NCBI GenBank assembly: GCA_964613055.1
Contig: CAZTGD010000042.1
Span: 1 to 16,053, forward strand
Origin: JAXGMQ01 sp964613055
Lineage (GTDB): Bacteria > Caldisericota > Caldisericia > JAAYUI01
Reading direction: 5' to 3'
DNA: 16,053 bases
In this document: piece by piece, positions 5,489-14,346 of the stretch
Position numbering within the stretch: position 1 is the stretch's first letter
Layout of the letters: every line of letters starts with the position of its first letter
The notes under the pieces: model-generated
The model's input: the letters and a program-made list of their open reading frames with translations, nothing else
Told to the model about the DNA's origin: nothing
Databases searched by the model: none
Position numbers and translations under genes: made by a program

Positions 5489-8485
5489 TCAATCCTCATC
5501 AATGGTATCAACAAACTGCTCCATTATCTCATCTGCCAACTCTTCCTGAGTGGCTTTCCTGCTCCTAACCTTTCGGCGTGGGCTTCTGACTTTGCTGTCT
5601 TCCACTGGTTTCTCGAAGTCCGCCCAACTAGGTTTACCCCACCTTGATTCAGGTATCTCATGTTTCAGGTATTGCCCGGTGTATGAATCATCAACCATAA
5701 CAACCTCTTCAGGTACACCACAGGCTATAAGTCGACCTCCCTGCTCTCCACCTTCTGGACCAAGATCGATGAGATAGTCGGCTGACTTTATCACATCCAT
5801 GTTGTGTTCGATGACCAGTACGGTGTTACCCTTGGAAACGAGTTTACCCAACACCTGTATGAGTCTGTCTACATCAGCCATATGTAAGCCCGTTGTTGGT
5901 TCATCGAGTATGTACATTGTCCTTCCCGTTGAACGTTTGGCGAGTTCCGATGTGAGTTTGATCCTCTGAGCTTCACCTCCAGAGAGGGTTGTCGCTGACT
6001 GACCCAGCTTTATGTATCCAAGACCAACCTCTGTCAACATCTTCAGTTTATTATGAATACCCGGGAAATTCTCAAACAGCTTCTCCGCTTCCTCTACAGT
6101 GAGATCGAGTATTTCTGAGATATTCATCCCTTTGAACTCAATCTCTAGGGTTTCCCGATTGAAGCGCTTACCCTGACATATCTCACAGGGTACATAAACG
6201 TCTGGCAGGAACTGCATCTCAATCTTATTAACACCGTCACCCTTACAAGCTTCGCATCTTCCACCCTTCACATTGAATGAAAACCTGCCCGGTTGATAAC
6301 CCCTCACTCTCGATTCAGGTAGTTTGGCGAAGAGTTCTCTTATCGGGGAGAATACACCTGTGTATGTTGCAGGATTCGAGCGTGGAGTGCGACCAATGGG
6401 TGACTGATCAACCGATACGACCTTGTCAATGTGGTTGAGTCCATCAATCTTTTCAACCTTGCCAGGGAGTCTTCTAGAACCATAGAAACGCCTCGCAATA
6501 TATCTGTGAAGGACATCCTCAACGAGCGTCGACTTGCCAGAACCTGACACCCCCGTTACAACACACAGGGTACCCATTGGGATATCGATACGCTCTCCCT
6601 TAAGGTTGTGCTCTGTAGCACCTATGACGCTCAATGTATGCCCATTACCTCTTCTTCTTTTTCGTGGAACAGAAATGGTTCTTTGCCCTGCAAGGAACTG
6701 ACCCGTTATCGAATCTGGTACCTTGGCTACATCATCAACTGATCCAGTTGCTACAACATATCCACCATGGATACCAGCTCCTGGTCCAATATCAACGAGA
6801 AAGTCTGCAGTTCTAATGGTCTCTTCGTCGTGTTCGACCACAACTAGCGTGTTTCCAAGGTCGCGCAATCGCTTGAGTGTCGCCAACAATCGGGTGTTGT
6901 CCCTACTGTGAAGACCTATGGATGGCTCATCAAGTACATACAGTACTCCACCGAGCCCCGAACCTATCTGGGTTGCTAACCTTAGTCTTTGAGCCTCACC
7001 ACCGGCGAGCGTTGCTGACGCCCTATTGAGTGTCAGGTATGACAAGCCAACATCGAGCAGGAACTTCAATCTTGACTTCACCTCAATGAGAACCTGTTTT
7101 GCAATCGTCTTTTGACGTTCAGTCAATTTTATCTCATTGAAGAACTTGAAGCAGTCATCTATGGACATTGAGGTTATATCAGCTATATTCTTCCCTCCAA
7201 GCGTTACAGCCAACGCTTCAGGTTTCAAGCGTTTGCCATTGCAGGTTGAACAGGGCTTAGAAACCATCATCTGCTCATACCACTCTCTCATGCCTTGCGA
7301 TGATGTCTGTTTGTATCTTCGATTTATCGTATTGACGATACCGGGGAAGTAAACCCTCCTGTTGTATGTCGAACCGTTTTGGTTCTGCCATTCAACCCTG
7401 ACCGTCTTCTTCCCAGAGCCATAAAAGAGTATGTCTCTTTTTTCCTTCGGAACTTCCTCCCACGGCATTGACGTATCAATGTCGAAATGAACAGCGACCT
7501 GTTTCATGACATTGTGACTCCAGCTGTCATTATTGAGCATGCCAGGGGCTTTTATAGCTCCCTCGTCAATGGATAGCTTTGGATCTGGAACAAGCAGTTC
7601 CTCGGACACGACTAGCTTCCTGCCCAAACCATCACAATCAGGACAAGCACCATAAGGAGAATTGAATGAAAACAAACGTGGCTCTACTTCTTCAATTGAG
7701 ATATCACAATTCGGGCATGCGAAATTTTCAGAGAACATCATCTCAATAGGATCATCCTGTTTTTTTTGAGATACCTGAACTCTCAATACTCCCTCACCGA
7801 GTCTGAGTGCTGTCTCAAGGGAGTCAGCCAGTCTGCCTTTTGAGTCCTCATTGAGTTTCAACCTGTCGACTACTATGTCAATATCATGACGTTTTGTCTT
7901 GGCTATCTTGATATCCTCGTCAATGTCATACACAAATCCATCGACTCGAACCTTTGTGTAGCCAGACTTCGCCATCTTCTTCAGTGTATCGGTGTGTTTT
8001 CCCTTGCGCTGTCGAACAATTGGACCAAGGATTGTGCATCTCCAGCCCTCATAGTCGTCAAACAAACGATCAACCATCTGCTCAACCGTAACCCTTTGGA
8101 TCTCCTGACCACACTTGGGGCAATGAGGAACACCGGCTCTTGCCATCAGAAGTCTCAAGTAATCGTATATCTCTGTCAGTGTTCCAACAGTAGATCGAGG
8201 GTTCTTAGACCCTGCCTTCTGGTCTATTGAGATGGCAGGTGACAATCCCTCAATGTTGTCTACATCGGGTTTCTGCATCATGCCAATGAACTGTCTTGCA
8301 TAAGCAGAAAGTGACTCAACGTAACGTCTCTGACCTTCTGCATAAAGTGTATCGAAGGCGAATGACGATTTGCCAGAGCCTGACAATCCAGTCACCACTA
8401 TCATCTTGTTCTTTGGAATGGTTAGGTCAAAATCCTTGAGATTGTGCTCTCTGGCACCTTTGATGAAGATCGTTTTTCTTGCCAT
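5489..8485 (-). CDS. uvrA: Excinuclease ABC subunit A (UvrA)
   Basis: UvrA is the damage-sensing ATPase of nucleotide excision repair; it loads UvrB at lesions as an A2B complex in the cytoplasm. All family landmarks are present in order: Walker A GLSGSGKSS (residues 33-41), first zinc module with Cys257, Cys260, Cys281 and Cys284 (CPNC...CPDC), ABC signature LAGGEAQR (493-500), Walker B VLDEPSIGLH (517-526), second Walker A GVSGSGKST (645-653), C-terminal zinc finger Cys744/747/767/770 (CEAC...CEIC), signature LSGGEAQR (834-841), and Walker B ILDEPTTGLH (859-868). At 998 residues it is about 50 longer than usual. The extra part is a charged C-terminal tail after about residue 945 containing a basic patch (RSPRRKVRSRK) and an acidic end (DTIDED). 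The ATG start matches the family N-terminus and lies 3 bp after the pyrG stop, so translation is probably coupled. Confidence 0.97.
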   Translation of the reverse strand: MARKTIFIKGAREHNLKDFDLTIPKNKMIVVTGLSGSGKSSFAFDTLYAEGQRRYVESLSAYARQFIGMMQKPDVDNIEGLSPAISIDQKAGSKNPRSTVGTLTEIYDYLRLLMARAGVPHCPKCGQEIQRVTVEQMVDRLFDDYEGWRCTILGPIVRQRKGKHTDTLKKMAKSGYTKVRVDGFVYDIDEDIKIAKTKRHDIDIVVDRLKLNEDSKGRLADSLETALRLGEGVLRVQVSQKKQDDPIEMMFSENFACPNCDISIEEVEPRLFSFNSPYGACPDCDGLGRKLVVSEELLVPDPKLSIDEGAIKAPGMLNNDSWSHNVMKQVAVHFDIDTSMPWEEVPKEKRDILFYGSGKKTVRVEWQNQNGSTYNRRVYFPGIVNTINRRYKQTSSQGMREWYEQMMVSKPCSTCNGKRLKPEALAVTLGGKNIADITSMSIDDCFKFFNEIKLTERQKTIAKQVLIEVKSRLKFLLDVGLSYLTLNRASATLAGGEAQRLRLATQIGSGLGGVLYVLDEPSIGLHSRDNTRLLATLKRLRDLGNTLVVVEHDEETIRTADFLVDIGPGAGIHGGYVVATGSVDDVAKVPDSITGQFLAGQRTISVPRKRRRGNGHTLSVIGATEHNLKGERIDIPMGTLCVVTGVSGSGKSTLVEDVLHRYIARRFYGSRRLPGKVEKIDGLNHIDKVVSVDQSPIGRTPRSNPATYTGVFSPIRELFAKLPESRVRGYQPGRFSFNVKGGRCEACKGDGVNKIEMQFLPDVYVPCEICQGKRFNRETLEIEFKGMNISEILDLTVEEAEKLFENFPGIHNKLKMLTEVGLGYIKLGQSATTLSGGEAQRIKLTSELAKRSTGRTMYILDEPTTGLHMADVDRLIQVLGKLVSKGNTVLVIEHNMDVIKSADYLIDLGPEGGEQGGRLIACGVPEEVVMVDDSYTGQYLKHEIPESRWGKPSWADFEKPVEDSKVRSPRRKVRSRKATQEELADEIMEQFVDTIDED

Positions 8486-8488
8486 GTT

Positions 8489-10120
8489 TTACTCTATATT
8501 CAGCTTGTCAGGCTTGGGGTTGTCTTTCTGTTTTATGATTGTTTCAATAAAAGATTCGAATAATGGGTGTGGTTTGAGTGGGTTGCTTTGGAACTCTGGG
8601 TGAAACTGAACACCAATCATAAATGGGTGGTCTGTAATCTCTGCAATCTCTACAAGTCCAAGGTTGGGGTTTATTCCTGAAAACACGATCCCGCTGTCCT
8701 TCATGACATCTCTGTATTTGTTGTTCACTTCGAATCTGTGTCTGTGTCTTTCATACGTTCTTTTCTTTCTGTATATCCTGCTTGCTAGAGTATCATCTAC
8801 AATATCACATGGCTGAGTGCCAAGCCTCATGGTGCCGCCCTTCTCTGTAACGTATTTCTGATCGGTCATAACATCGATTACCGGATACTCGGTATCGGCT
8901 CTGAACTCAGTTGAATTGGCATTTTCAAGGTGACAAACATTCCTTGCGAACTCAATTATCAACATATGTAGACCGAGGCATAACCCGAGGTAGGGAACGT
9001 TGTTCTCTCTGGCAAACTTGGCGGCATTTATCTTACCTTCAATCCCCCGGTATCCAAAACCACCAGGTACAATGATGCCATCATATCCATCGAGTACCTT
9101 TTCTGCTGATTCATTCTCAAGCTGTTCTGCCTCTATCCAATCAATTACAACCTTTCTATCATTGTGAATTCCTGCGTGTTTAAGCGATTCATTCACCGAG
9201 AGATAAGCATCAGTGAGTTTTGAATACTTGCCAATCATTGCTATCTTCACAGTACTCTCGAGTTGCTTCATCCGTGACACCATCGACTTCCAATCATCTA
9301 TGTCACATGATTTTGGAAGCATCCCCCAGAGTCTCAACAGCTGTTGTGGCATACCCTGTTCCTCAAACATGATAGGTACCCCATAAACACTTTGCAGATC
9401 AGGGACAGAATACACATAGTCAAACGAGACATCACAAAACATCGCTATCTTCTTCTGAACCTCCTCAGTCACCGGTATCTCGCACCTGCAGGCGATTACA
9501 TTCGGTTTTATACCTGATCGACGCAGTTCATTGACTGAGTGCTGAGTGGGCTTGGTCTTCAGCTCATCGGTAATCTTGAGATAAGGGACATATGTTACAT
9601 GAAGGTATAGCACATCCTCCCTGTTTCTATCAGAGCCAAACTGGCGAATGGCTTCAAGGAAGGGACCCGATTCAATGTCACCAACCGTTCCGCCTATCTC
9701 GCAGATAACAATATCGGATGATGTCTTATCAGCCAATGCCAATATGCGGGATTTGATCTCTTGAGTGAGGTGTGGAATGATCTGGACAGTCGACCCAAGG
9801 AAATCGCCACGTCTTTCCTTTGAAAGAACAGATTGATAAAGAGAACCTGTTGTGACATTGTTCATCCGCCCAAGAGGCTGACGGAGGAATCGTTCATAGT
9901 GCCCAAGATCCAGGTCGGTTTCAGCGCCGTCTTCGGTTACAAATACCTCGCCATGCTGAAAGGGATTCTGTGAACCCGCGTCTACGTTCAGGTAAGGATC
10001 AAACTTCAGAATCGTCACTGCGAATCCTCTGGCTTTCAACAGCATTCCAAGCGATGCTGAGACGATCCCCTTACCAAGAGAACTCATCACACCGCCAGTT
10101 ACAAACAGTATCTTAGGCAT
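8489..10120 (-). CDS. pyrG: CTP synthase
   Basis: The enzyme makes CTP from UTP, ATP and glutamine, the last step of pyrimidine nucleotide synthesis. The 543-residue length is typical. Residues 1-265 form the amidoligase domain with P-loop SSLGKGI (13-19), the HGEVFVTEDGAETDLDLGHY block (56-75), and EIGGTVGDIES (141-151). Residues about 291-530 form the class I glutaminase domain with nucleophile Cys381 in GLCLGLH, and His507/Glu509 in FHPEF. The start is ATG 10120, with GGAGG 7 nt upstream; the frame is open further but without family similarity. Two spots differ from the usual consensus: VDAGSQNP where VDPGTM(S/N)P is common, and His385 where Gln follows the nucleophile loop (GMQ). Otherwise it looks functional. 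It is the first gene of a pyrG-uvrA pair and is divergent from the lipoprotein gene. Confidence 0.97.
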   Translation of the reverse strand: MPKILFVTGGVMSSLGKGIVSASLGMLLKARGFAVTILKFDPYLNVDAGSQNPFQHGEVFVTEDGAETDLDLGHYERFLRQPLGRMNNVTTGSLYQSVLSKERRGDFLGSTVQIIPHLTQEIKSRILALADKTSSDIVICEIGGTVGDIESGPFLEAIRQFGSDRNREDVLYLHVTYVPYLKITDELKTKPTQHSVNELRRSGIKPNVIACRCEIPVTEEVQKKIAMFCDVSFDYVYSVPDLQSVYGVPIMFEEQGMPQQLLRLWGMLPKSCDIDDWKSMVSRMKQLESTVKIAMIGKYSKLTDAYLSVNESLKHAGIHNDRKVVIDWIEAEQLENESAEKVLDGYDGIIVPGGFGYRGIEGKINAAKFARENNVPYLGLCLGLHMLIIEFARNVCHLENANSTEFRADTEYPVIDVMTDQKYVTEKGGTMRLGTQPCDIVDDTLASRIYRKKRTYERHRHRFEVNNKYRDVMKDSGIVFSGINPNLGLVEIAEITDHPFMIGVQFHPEFQSNPLKPHPLFESFIETIIKQKDNPKPDKLNIE

Positions 10121-10127
10121 CGGCAAA

Positions 10128-10132
10128 CCTCC
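10128..10132 (-). promoter_or_regulatory. Ribosome binding site of pyrG
   Basis: GGAGG on the minus strand, 7 nt before ATG 10120. It settles the start against the 33-codon longer open frame. Confidence 0.8.
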
Positions 10133-10190
10133 AGCCGTCCATTCTAACCTATGATGGAAATAAATCCAGTCCATCGGACATTGTTGCTTG

Positions 10191-10210
10191 ATAATACTTT
10201 CATAATACTT
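10191..10210. repeat. Direct repeat in the pyrG/lipoprotein intergenic region
   Basis: ATAATACTT occurs twice (10191-10199 and 10202-10210), 11 bp from start to start, about one helical turn. It overlaps the likely -10 region of the lipoprotein gene (TTGTTG at 10181, TAATAC at 10203, 16 bp apart). This could be a tandem -10 element or an operator for the divergent pair; I cannot tell which. Confidence 0.4.
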
Positions 10211-10222
10211 AAAATCCAATCC

Positions 10223-11008
10223 ATGAGCAGACTGATAACGATTATGTTGATTGTATCGATATTCACCCTCTCTTGTGGTGCACCTCCACCCGATCCAGCA
10301 CCTATAAACGAGGCTATGGCAAACCTGGTGCTTGCAACTGAAAGTTTCTCGGTAATTATTGACGAGTATGGTCCATGGAGTGTTACCAATAAGATGATCG
10401 CAGATGCTCCTGAGGATTTTGCCAGTTGCAAACGACCAGTACCACAGTTTCTCGTTGACATGTTTGATGAGGGCATGGCAGTTGATTTCATACTGTGTAC
10501 ATGCCTTGCAGAATCAAGGGGTGTAGCACCCGATGACTATGACAGGGAATCTGTCCTTGGAAGGTGGAAAGACACATATACCTTTGATCCACTGACCGTC
10601 TCTGAGAAAATCCCGTATTACTTCGCCTGTGTTGAAGCGCTTGGAGGCAGTCCTGACGGCTGGCAGGAGTCATTAGACTTGCCAGATGTGGAAACAATAT
10701 GGGTACCCAATAACATTGCATATGAAAAGAAGCAGGAGTTTGTGGATATGCGCCGGGAGTACAGAGAAAACTGTGCTCAACTTATAACCGATCTCTCTAA
10801 GGCTGGCGCCGACAGCAGTATCATTCAGTCCTTCTCCTCTGCATACAGTGAAGTAGACTCATTTATCAGGATGCTTACCGATGAACCTGGTGGTACCCCT
10901 CTCAGGCATCCCCCCACCAAGATGATCCTTCACAGACATCTCTATCACCCATATCTGGAGGTGTATGGCATTGAGTTGGACAACCAGTTGTCGATTCTGG
11001 AGGAGTGA
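10223..11008 (+). CDS. Lipoprotein of unknown function
   Basis: This is a 261-residue protein. The start at ATG 10223 gives a compact type II signal peptide: Met-Ser-Arg, a hydrophobic core to residue 15, and the lipobox LSCG with Cys18 as lipidation site, followed by a Pro-rich spacer (GAPPPDPAP). Starts further upstream (10151, 10154) would put 24 polar residues before the signal and are less likely. The mature part is acidic and mostly helical in appearance, with scattered cysteines (for example FILCTCLAESRG) and a C-terminal amphipathic region. I recognise no family. No Shine-Dalgarno is visible; a TAATAC box 14 nt upstream suggests a very short leader. It faces pyrG across a 102-bp divergent region and converges with the PQQ-like gene 18 bp downstream. 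Confidence 0.8.
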   Translation: MSRLITIMLIVSIFTLSCGAPPPDPAPINEAMANLVLATESFSVIIDEYGPWSVTNKMIADAPEDFASCKRPVPQFLVDMFDEGMAVDFILCTCLAESRGVAPDDYDRESVLGRWKDTYTFDPLTVSEKIPYYFACVEALGGSPDGWQESLDLPDVETIWVPNNIAYEKKQEFVDMRREYRENCAQLITDLSKAGADSSIIQSFSSAYSEVDSFIRMLTDEPGGTPLRHPPTKMILHRHLYHPYLEVYGIELDNQLSILEE

Positions 11009-11026
11009 AAAGAGAGTAGAATTCAA

Positions 11027-12316
11027 TCACTTCTCAGGCACACCAATGCAGTACAATACATCATCTTCACCTATGTCTATCAATACAAAAAGGTATCCCG
11101 ATGCATAGAGTCTGTGTAGAATGCAAGGTACCTTTTTGAAGTCATAGCCGTATGATTCAGGTAGTGCAATGTGTGCTAACTCTGCCCTTGTTTCTAATGA
11201 GAGTTTGGTTATGTGTGGTGTCACGGTTGTATCTTCTGTGCCTTCGGTGAATTCGACTTCTTTCCCAAACAGATACACTGAATTGCCTATTACAACTGGA
11301 CAGTTCCAATATGGGTGATGCTCATACAAATGATTATAACACCACTTTATTTCGTTATCGTGTGATATACAGATGATATTGGAATCTGCATTGATTGAAT
11401 CATCAGAACTATAAAAAACACCTTTAGCAAATACACAATCCTCTGTGAGTGCAAACTGATAACCTGAATTCCAGATATAACCCCTACCCTTAAATGAATA
11501 GTTACTGACAATATCACCTGTTTTAGAATCATATCTAATCAACCCATCACAGTCTGGCATAACCACATAGTCACCACACACTACTGGTTGGACACTCTCA
11601 AGTTTTGAACGGACTGGTTGTGTATTGATCACCTTACCTGCTGACGTAAGTGGATTCATATAACAACCAGATGCTGTGAATATCCTGTTTTCATGTACAA
11701 CAGCTGATGATATACACTCCACTGAAGTAGCTTCACTGGTCCAGATCCAATCGCCTGTATCCTCATCAATGGATGTTATGTAGGGACAGGAATTGCAGAT
11801 TACCCTCCTCCTGTCATCCACATGCATATAGTTGGGTGCATAGAACACAGTGTATACGTCATTAATGTACGGACGTTTGATTTGCCAACTTATAGTTCCA
11901 TCTGTTGTTGAAAAGTAGTAGAGACACTCATTACCTGAGTAATACAACTTGCCATTGAATGTTGACATTCTGTAGATACTCCACCCATTGTAGCGTTCCT
12001 TCGCATTCCATCTCCAGTTGGTCTCTCCAGTGGCAATGTCAAGTGACTCAATCTTTGCATCATAGAAGAAGGGTGGTTTGTCATAGATGATGAACAGGCT
12101 CTCACCATCTGATACTACCTCATAGATGTTCTTGTTCTCTAGCTTCCAGATGACCTCTGCATTCTCAAGGTCCAGATCATAGTCTGTTTGTATATAGTTG
12201 TTGTGACCAGAGTTACCCCCTATACAGTTCCATGAGGTTTTCATCGCCTCTCTGCCATCATCTACCGCACCAGAGAGGGTTAACATGGTCAACAGGATTC
12301 CTATTACTATTTTCAA
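11027..12316 (-). CDS. Secreted PQQ-like beta-propeller protein
   Basis: I start this protein at TTG 12316, because AAGGGGG (12329-12323) stands 6 nt before it and it gives a neat signal peptide (MKIVIGILLTMLTLSGAVDDG), 429 residues in all. The alternative ATG at 12343 adds nine residues (MYFKARGCC) but has no good ribosome site. The mature protein begins with the GNSGHNNY motif common at the first blade of PQQ-like proteins. It then shows repeats such as DIATGETNWRW, STTDGTISWQI, DEDTGDWIWTSE and DSKTGDIVSNYSF, indicating a seven- or eight-bladed propeller. No haem-binding CxxCH motif and no stalk domain is seen, so a PQQ enzyme is unlikely; an extracellular binding or scaffold role is inferred. 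It is related in fold to the gene at 1060-2727. Confidence 0.85.
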   Translation of the reverse strand: MKIVIGILLTMLTLSGAVDDGREAMKTSWNCIGGNSGHNNYIQTDYDLDLENAEVIWKLENKNIYEVVSDGESLFIIYDKPPFFYDAKIESLDIATGETNWRWNAKERYNGWSIYRMSTFNGKLYYSGNECLYYFSTTDGTISWQIKRPYINDVYTVFYAPNYMHVDDRRRVICNSCPYITSIDEDTGDWIWTSEATSVECISSAVVHENRIFTASGCYMNPLTSAGKVINTQPVRSKLESVQPVVCGDYVVMPDCDGLIRYDSKTGDIVSNYSFKGRGYIWNSGYQFALTEDCVFAKGVFYSSDDSINADSNIICISHDNEIKWCYNHLYEHHPYWNCPVVIGNSVYLFGKEVEFTEGTEDTTVTPHITKLSLETRAELAHIALPESYGYDFKKVPCILHRLYASGYLFVLIDIGEDDVLYCIGVPEK

Positions 12317-12322
12317 ACAACA

Positions 12323-12329
12323 CCCCCTT
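12323..12329 (-). promoter_or_regulatory. Ribosome binding site favouring TTG 12316
   Basis: AAGGGGG on the minus strand ends 6 nt before TTG 12316. It lies inside the coding frame if ATG 12343 were used, which argues for the TTG start. Confidence 0.55.
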
Positions 12330-12371
12330 GCTTTGAAATACATCCCACTGTCATATTACAAGTTTAATACA

Positions 12372-12377
12372 ATTATA
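12372..12377 (-). promoter_or_regulatory. -10 box for the PQQ-like gene
   Basis: A perfect TATAAT on the minus strand (12377-12372) lies about 55 bp upstream of TTG 12316, in the divergent region with gpmI. No clear -35 box accompanies it. Confidence 0.4.
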
Positions 12378-12456
12378 CTCGAATACTACACACATCATTA
12401 GACATTAACTTAACATGCTTAACAACAGCTGTCTTATTAGAACAAACGTTATGCCA

Positions 12457-12462
12457 TACAAT
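12457..12462 (+). promoter_or_regulatory. -10 box immediately before gpmI
   Basis: TACAAT ends 6 nt before ATG 12469, with a weak TTATTA 16-17 bp upstream. There is no Shine-Dalgarno before this ATG. Transcription from this box would begin at or near the A of the start codon, which would give a leaderless mRNA. Confidence 0.35.
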
Positions 12463-12468
12463 CTGTAT

Positions 12469-14001
12469 ATGAACAGAAGAGCAATCCTGCTTATTATGGA
12501 TGGATACGGGCTGGGGGAACCTGGTGAGGGTAATGCAATATTCCTTGCGGGAGCAGGCAATGTCACTCGACTGATGAAGCACTATCCATCCACTACCCTT
12601 CGCGCTGATGGTCTGGCGGTTGGACTTCCAGAAGGGCAGATGGGCAACTCCGAGGTTGGGCATCTCAATCTGGGAGCTGGGAAAGTCGTCTATCACAAGC
12701 TGACGGTCATCAATCAGGCTGTAGTAAATGGAGAATTTTTCCTCAATGAAACACTGCTGATGTCTGTTGACCGTGCACGGGGACATAAGCTTCACATAGC
12801 TGGTCTCTGCTCTGACGGGGGTGTACATTCCAACCCTGAGCATCTGTTTGAGATATTGAGAGTAGCAAAAGAGAACTGTCTTAAAGACGTATATATCCAT
12901 GTATTCCTTGATGGTAGAGATGCTTCACCCACTTCTGGACTTGGTTTTGTTCGAATGATTGAGCAGAAGATGGCAGAGATTGGGATAGGAAAGATTGCAA
13001 CAGTGTGTGGCAGATACTCCGCCATGGACAGGGACAACCGATGGGACAGAACCGAAAAAGCCTACAACATGATGGTCTGTGGAAAGGCAAGACATTTTGA
13101 CACAGCCGAGGAAGCCATAACACATGCCTATAAAAACGGTGAAACTGACGAGTTTGTTCTGCCTACAGTCATCGATGACAATGGACTCATAGAGGACAAA
13201 GACTCATTTGTCCACATCAACTTCCGCCCAGACAGGGCAAGGCAGTTGTCCAAAGCGTTGACAGCTGATGAATTCAAACACTTTAACAGAGAAAAAAAAC
13301 CAGATATTTTCTATGCTTGCATGACTGAGTATGACCAATCTCTCGACCTGCCAATCATTTTCACTGAGCAGATGCTGGCGCAGGATATCATAGACACCCT
13401 TGGTAGTGCGGTCTCTGAAGCTGGACTCACACAGCTTCGAATCGCTGAGACCGAGAAATACGCCCATGTGACTTATTTCCTGAATGGTGGTCGAGAGGAC
13501 AAATACGAGGGAGAGGTCAGAATCATGGTACCCTCTCCATCTGTCGCCACCTATGACCTTCAACCAAAGATGTCTGCTCCAGAGGTTGAGGAGAAGATGA
13601 TTGAGGCGATCAACAGCCAGAAATTCAATCTGATTGTATGCAACCTTGCCAATTGCGATATGGTTGGGCACACGGGTGTCATACCTGCCGCGATAAAGGC
13701 TGTAAGGCAAATTGACGAGAGTGTTGGGCAAATCACAGAAACAGCTCAAAAGAATGGTTATTACACCATCATTATCGCTGACCATGGTAACGCCGAGAAG
13801 ATGCTTGACGAGAATGGTCAACCATTCACTGCTCACACCACAAATCCTGTCCCATGCATACTCGTTCCACCAAAGGGAGACAAGTCATGGGAATTAGCAG
13901 AAGGTGGAGTGCTGGCAGATGTCACTGGATTGATACTGTATCTTCTGGGTATTGAGGCTCCGCCCAAGATGAAAAAGTCTGTGTTGTTGCCTAGGAAGTA
14001 G
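12469..14001 (+). CDS. gpmI: 2,3-bisphosphoglycerate-independent phosphoglycerate mutase
   Basis: The enzyme interconverts 3- and 2-phosphoglycerate in glycolysis/gluconeogenesis using two Mn ions and a phosphoserine intermediate. The 510-residue length is standard. Visible landmarks are Asp11 in LLIMDGYG (metal), catalytic Ser61 in MGNSEVGH, SDGGVHSN (115-122), DGRDASPTSG (148-157), GRYSAMDRDNRWDR (181-194), FRPDRARQL (252-260), ETEKYAHVTYF (327-337), NCDMVGHTG (395-403), ADHGNAEKM (437-445) and AHTTNPVP (455-462). I chose ATG 12469 because the family begins right at this point. In-frame ATGs at 12415 and 12451 add unrelated residues and none of the three has a good ribosome site. The gene stands alone, divergent from the PQQ-like gene. 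Confidence 0.97.
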   Translation: MNRRAILLIMDGYGLGEPGEGNAIFLAGAGNVTRLMKHYPSTTLRADGLAVGLPEGQMGNSEVGHLNLGAGKVVYHKLTVINQAVVNGEFFLNETLLMSVDRARGHKLHIAGLCSDGGVHSNPEHLFEILRVAKENCLKDVYIHVFLDGRDASPTSGLGFVRMIEQKMAEIGIGKIATVCGRYSAMDRDNRWDRTEKAYNMMVCGKARHFDTAEEAITHAYKNGETDEFVLPTVIDDNGLIEDKDSFVHINFRPDRARQLSKALTADEFKHFNREKKPDIFYACMTEYDQSLDLPIIFTEQMLAQDIIDTLGSAVSEAGLTQLRIAETEKYAHVTYFLNGGREDKYEGEVRIMVPSPSVATYDLQPKMSAPEVEEKMIEAINSQKFNLIVCNLANCDMVGHTGVIPAAIKAVRQIDESVGQITETAQKNGYYTIIIADHGNAEKMLDENGQPFTAHTTNPVPCILVPPKGDKSWELAEGGVLADVTGLILYLLGIEAPPKMKKSVLLPRK

Positions 14002-14057
14002 AACTTTCAAATTTACCCAAACGATTTTACTTTTTCAATTATTGTTATTACACCTAC

Positions 14058-14085
14058 ACCCATTCAATGATTCGCTTGAATGGGT
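14058..14085 (+). other. Perfect 10-bp inverted repeat downstream of gpmI
   Basis: ACCCATTCAA - TGATTCGC - TTGAATGGGT begins 56 bp after the gpmI stop. The stem is perfect, but no T-run follows on either strand, so it is not a textbook rho-independent terminator. It could be a 3'-end stabilising hairpin, a factor-dependent terminator or a protein-binding site. Confidence 0.5.
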
Positions 14086-14184
14086 AGCGAGTCAGTGATA
14101 CAATCCTTGTTGGTGTGTGCGAGTGTCATTATATGTTTCCAGATATTGGAAAACCACATCCAGAGGAAAGGATGGTGTTGATAT

Positions 14185-14346
14185 ATGAATGAATACTTTC
14201 ATTACTGGATAAGTGAAGGGATATCTAACTGGAATGACCCTGAATATGTATGTAAGAAAGATGACGATGAAGAACCGTATAATAATTGTGCCGTTCGTTA
14301 CTATGTTAATTCTCATGATATGTGCTTTAACAGTTTCATGTCATGA
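14185..14346 (+). CDS. Doubtful small frame overlapping the lipoprotein-like gene
   Basis: ATG 14185 opens a 53-codon frame (MNEYFHYWISEGISNWNDPE, then an acidic stretch KKDDDEEP). The residue mix looks protein-like, rich in Tyr, Trp, Asn and Asp. AAAGGA lies about 15 nt upstream, too far for a good ribosome site. A shorter frame, MFPDIGKPHPEERMVLIYE, ends 2 bp inside it (14133-14192). The last 86 bp overlap the export-signal gene in another frame. It may be a relic of an older gene or chance. Confidence 0.2.
   Translation: MNEYFHYWISEGISNWNDPEYVCKKDDDEEPYNNCAVRYYVNSHDMCFNSFMS

Noticed and set aside
10144..10491. Minus-strand open frame opposite the lipoprotein gene
   Set aside because: It is a shadow: the plus strand has a clear signal peptide and lipobox, while this frame has no recognisable features.
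12373..12900. Minus-strand open frame across the gpmI start
   Set aside because: It overlaps conserved gpmI N-terminal motifs and lacks any family sign.
13204..13836. Minus-strand open frame of 210 codons inside gpmI
   Set aside because: gpmI motifs cover the same bases on the plus strand; the antisense product is a composition artefact.
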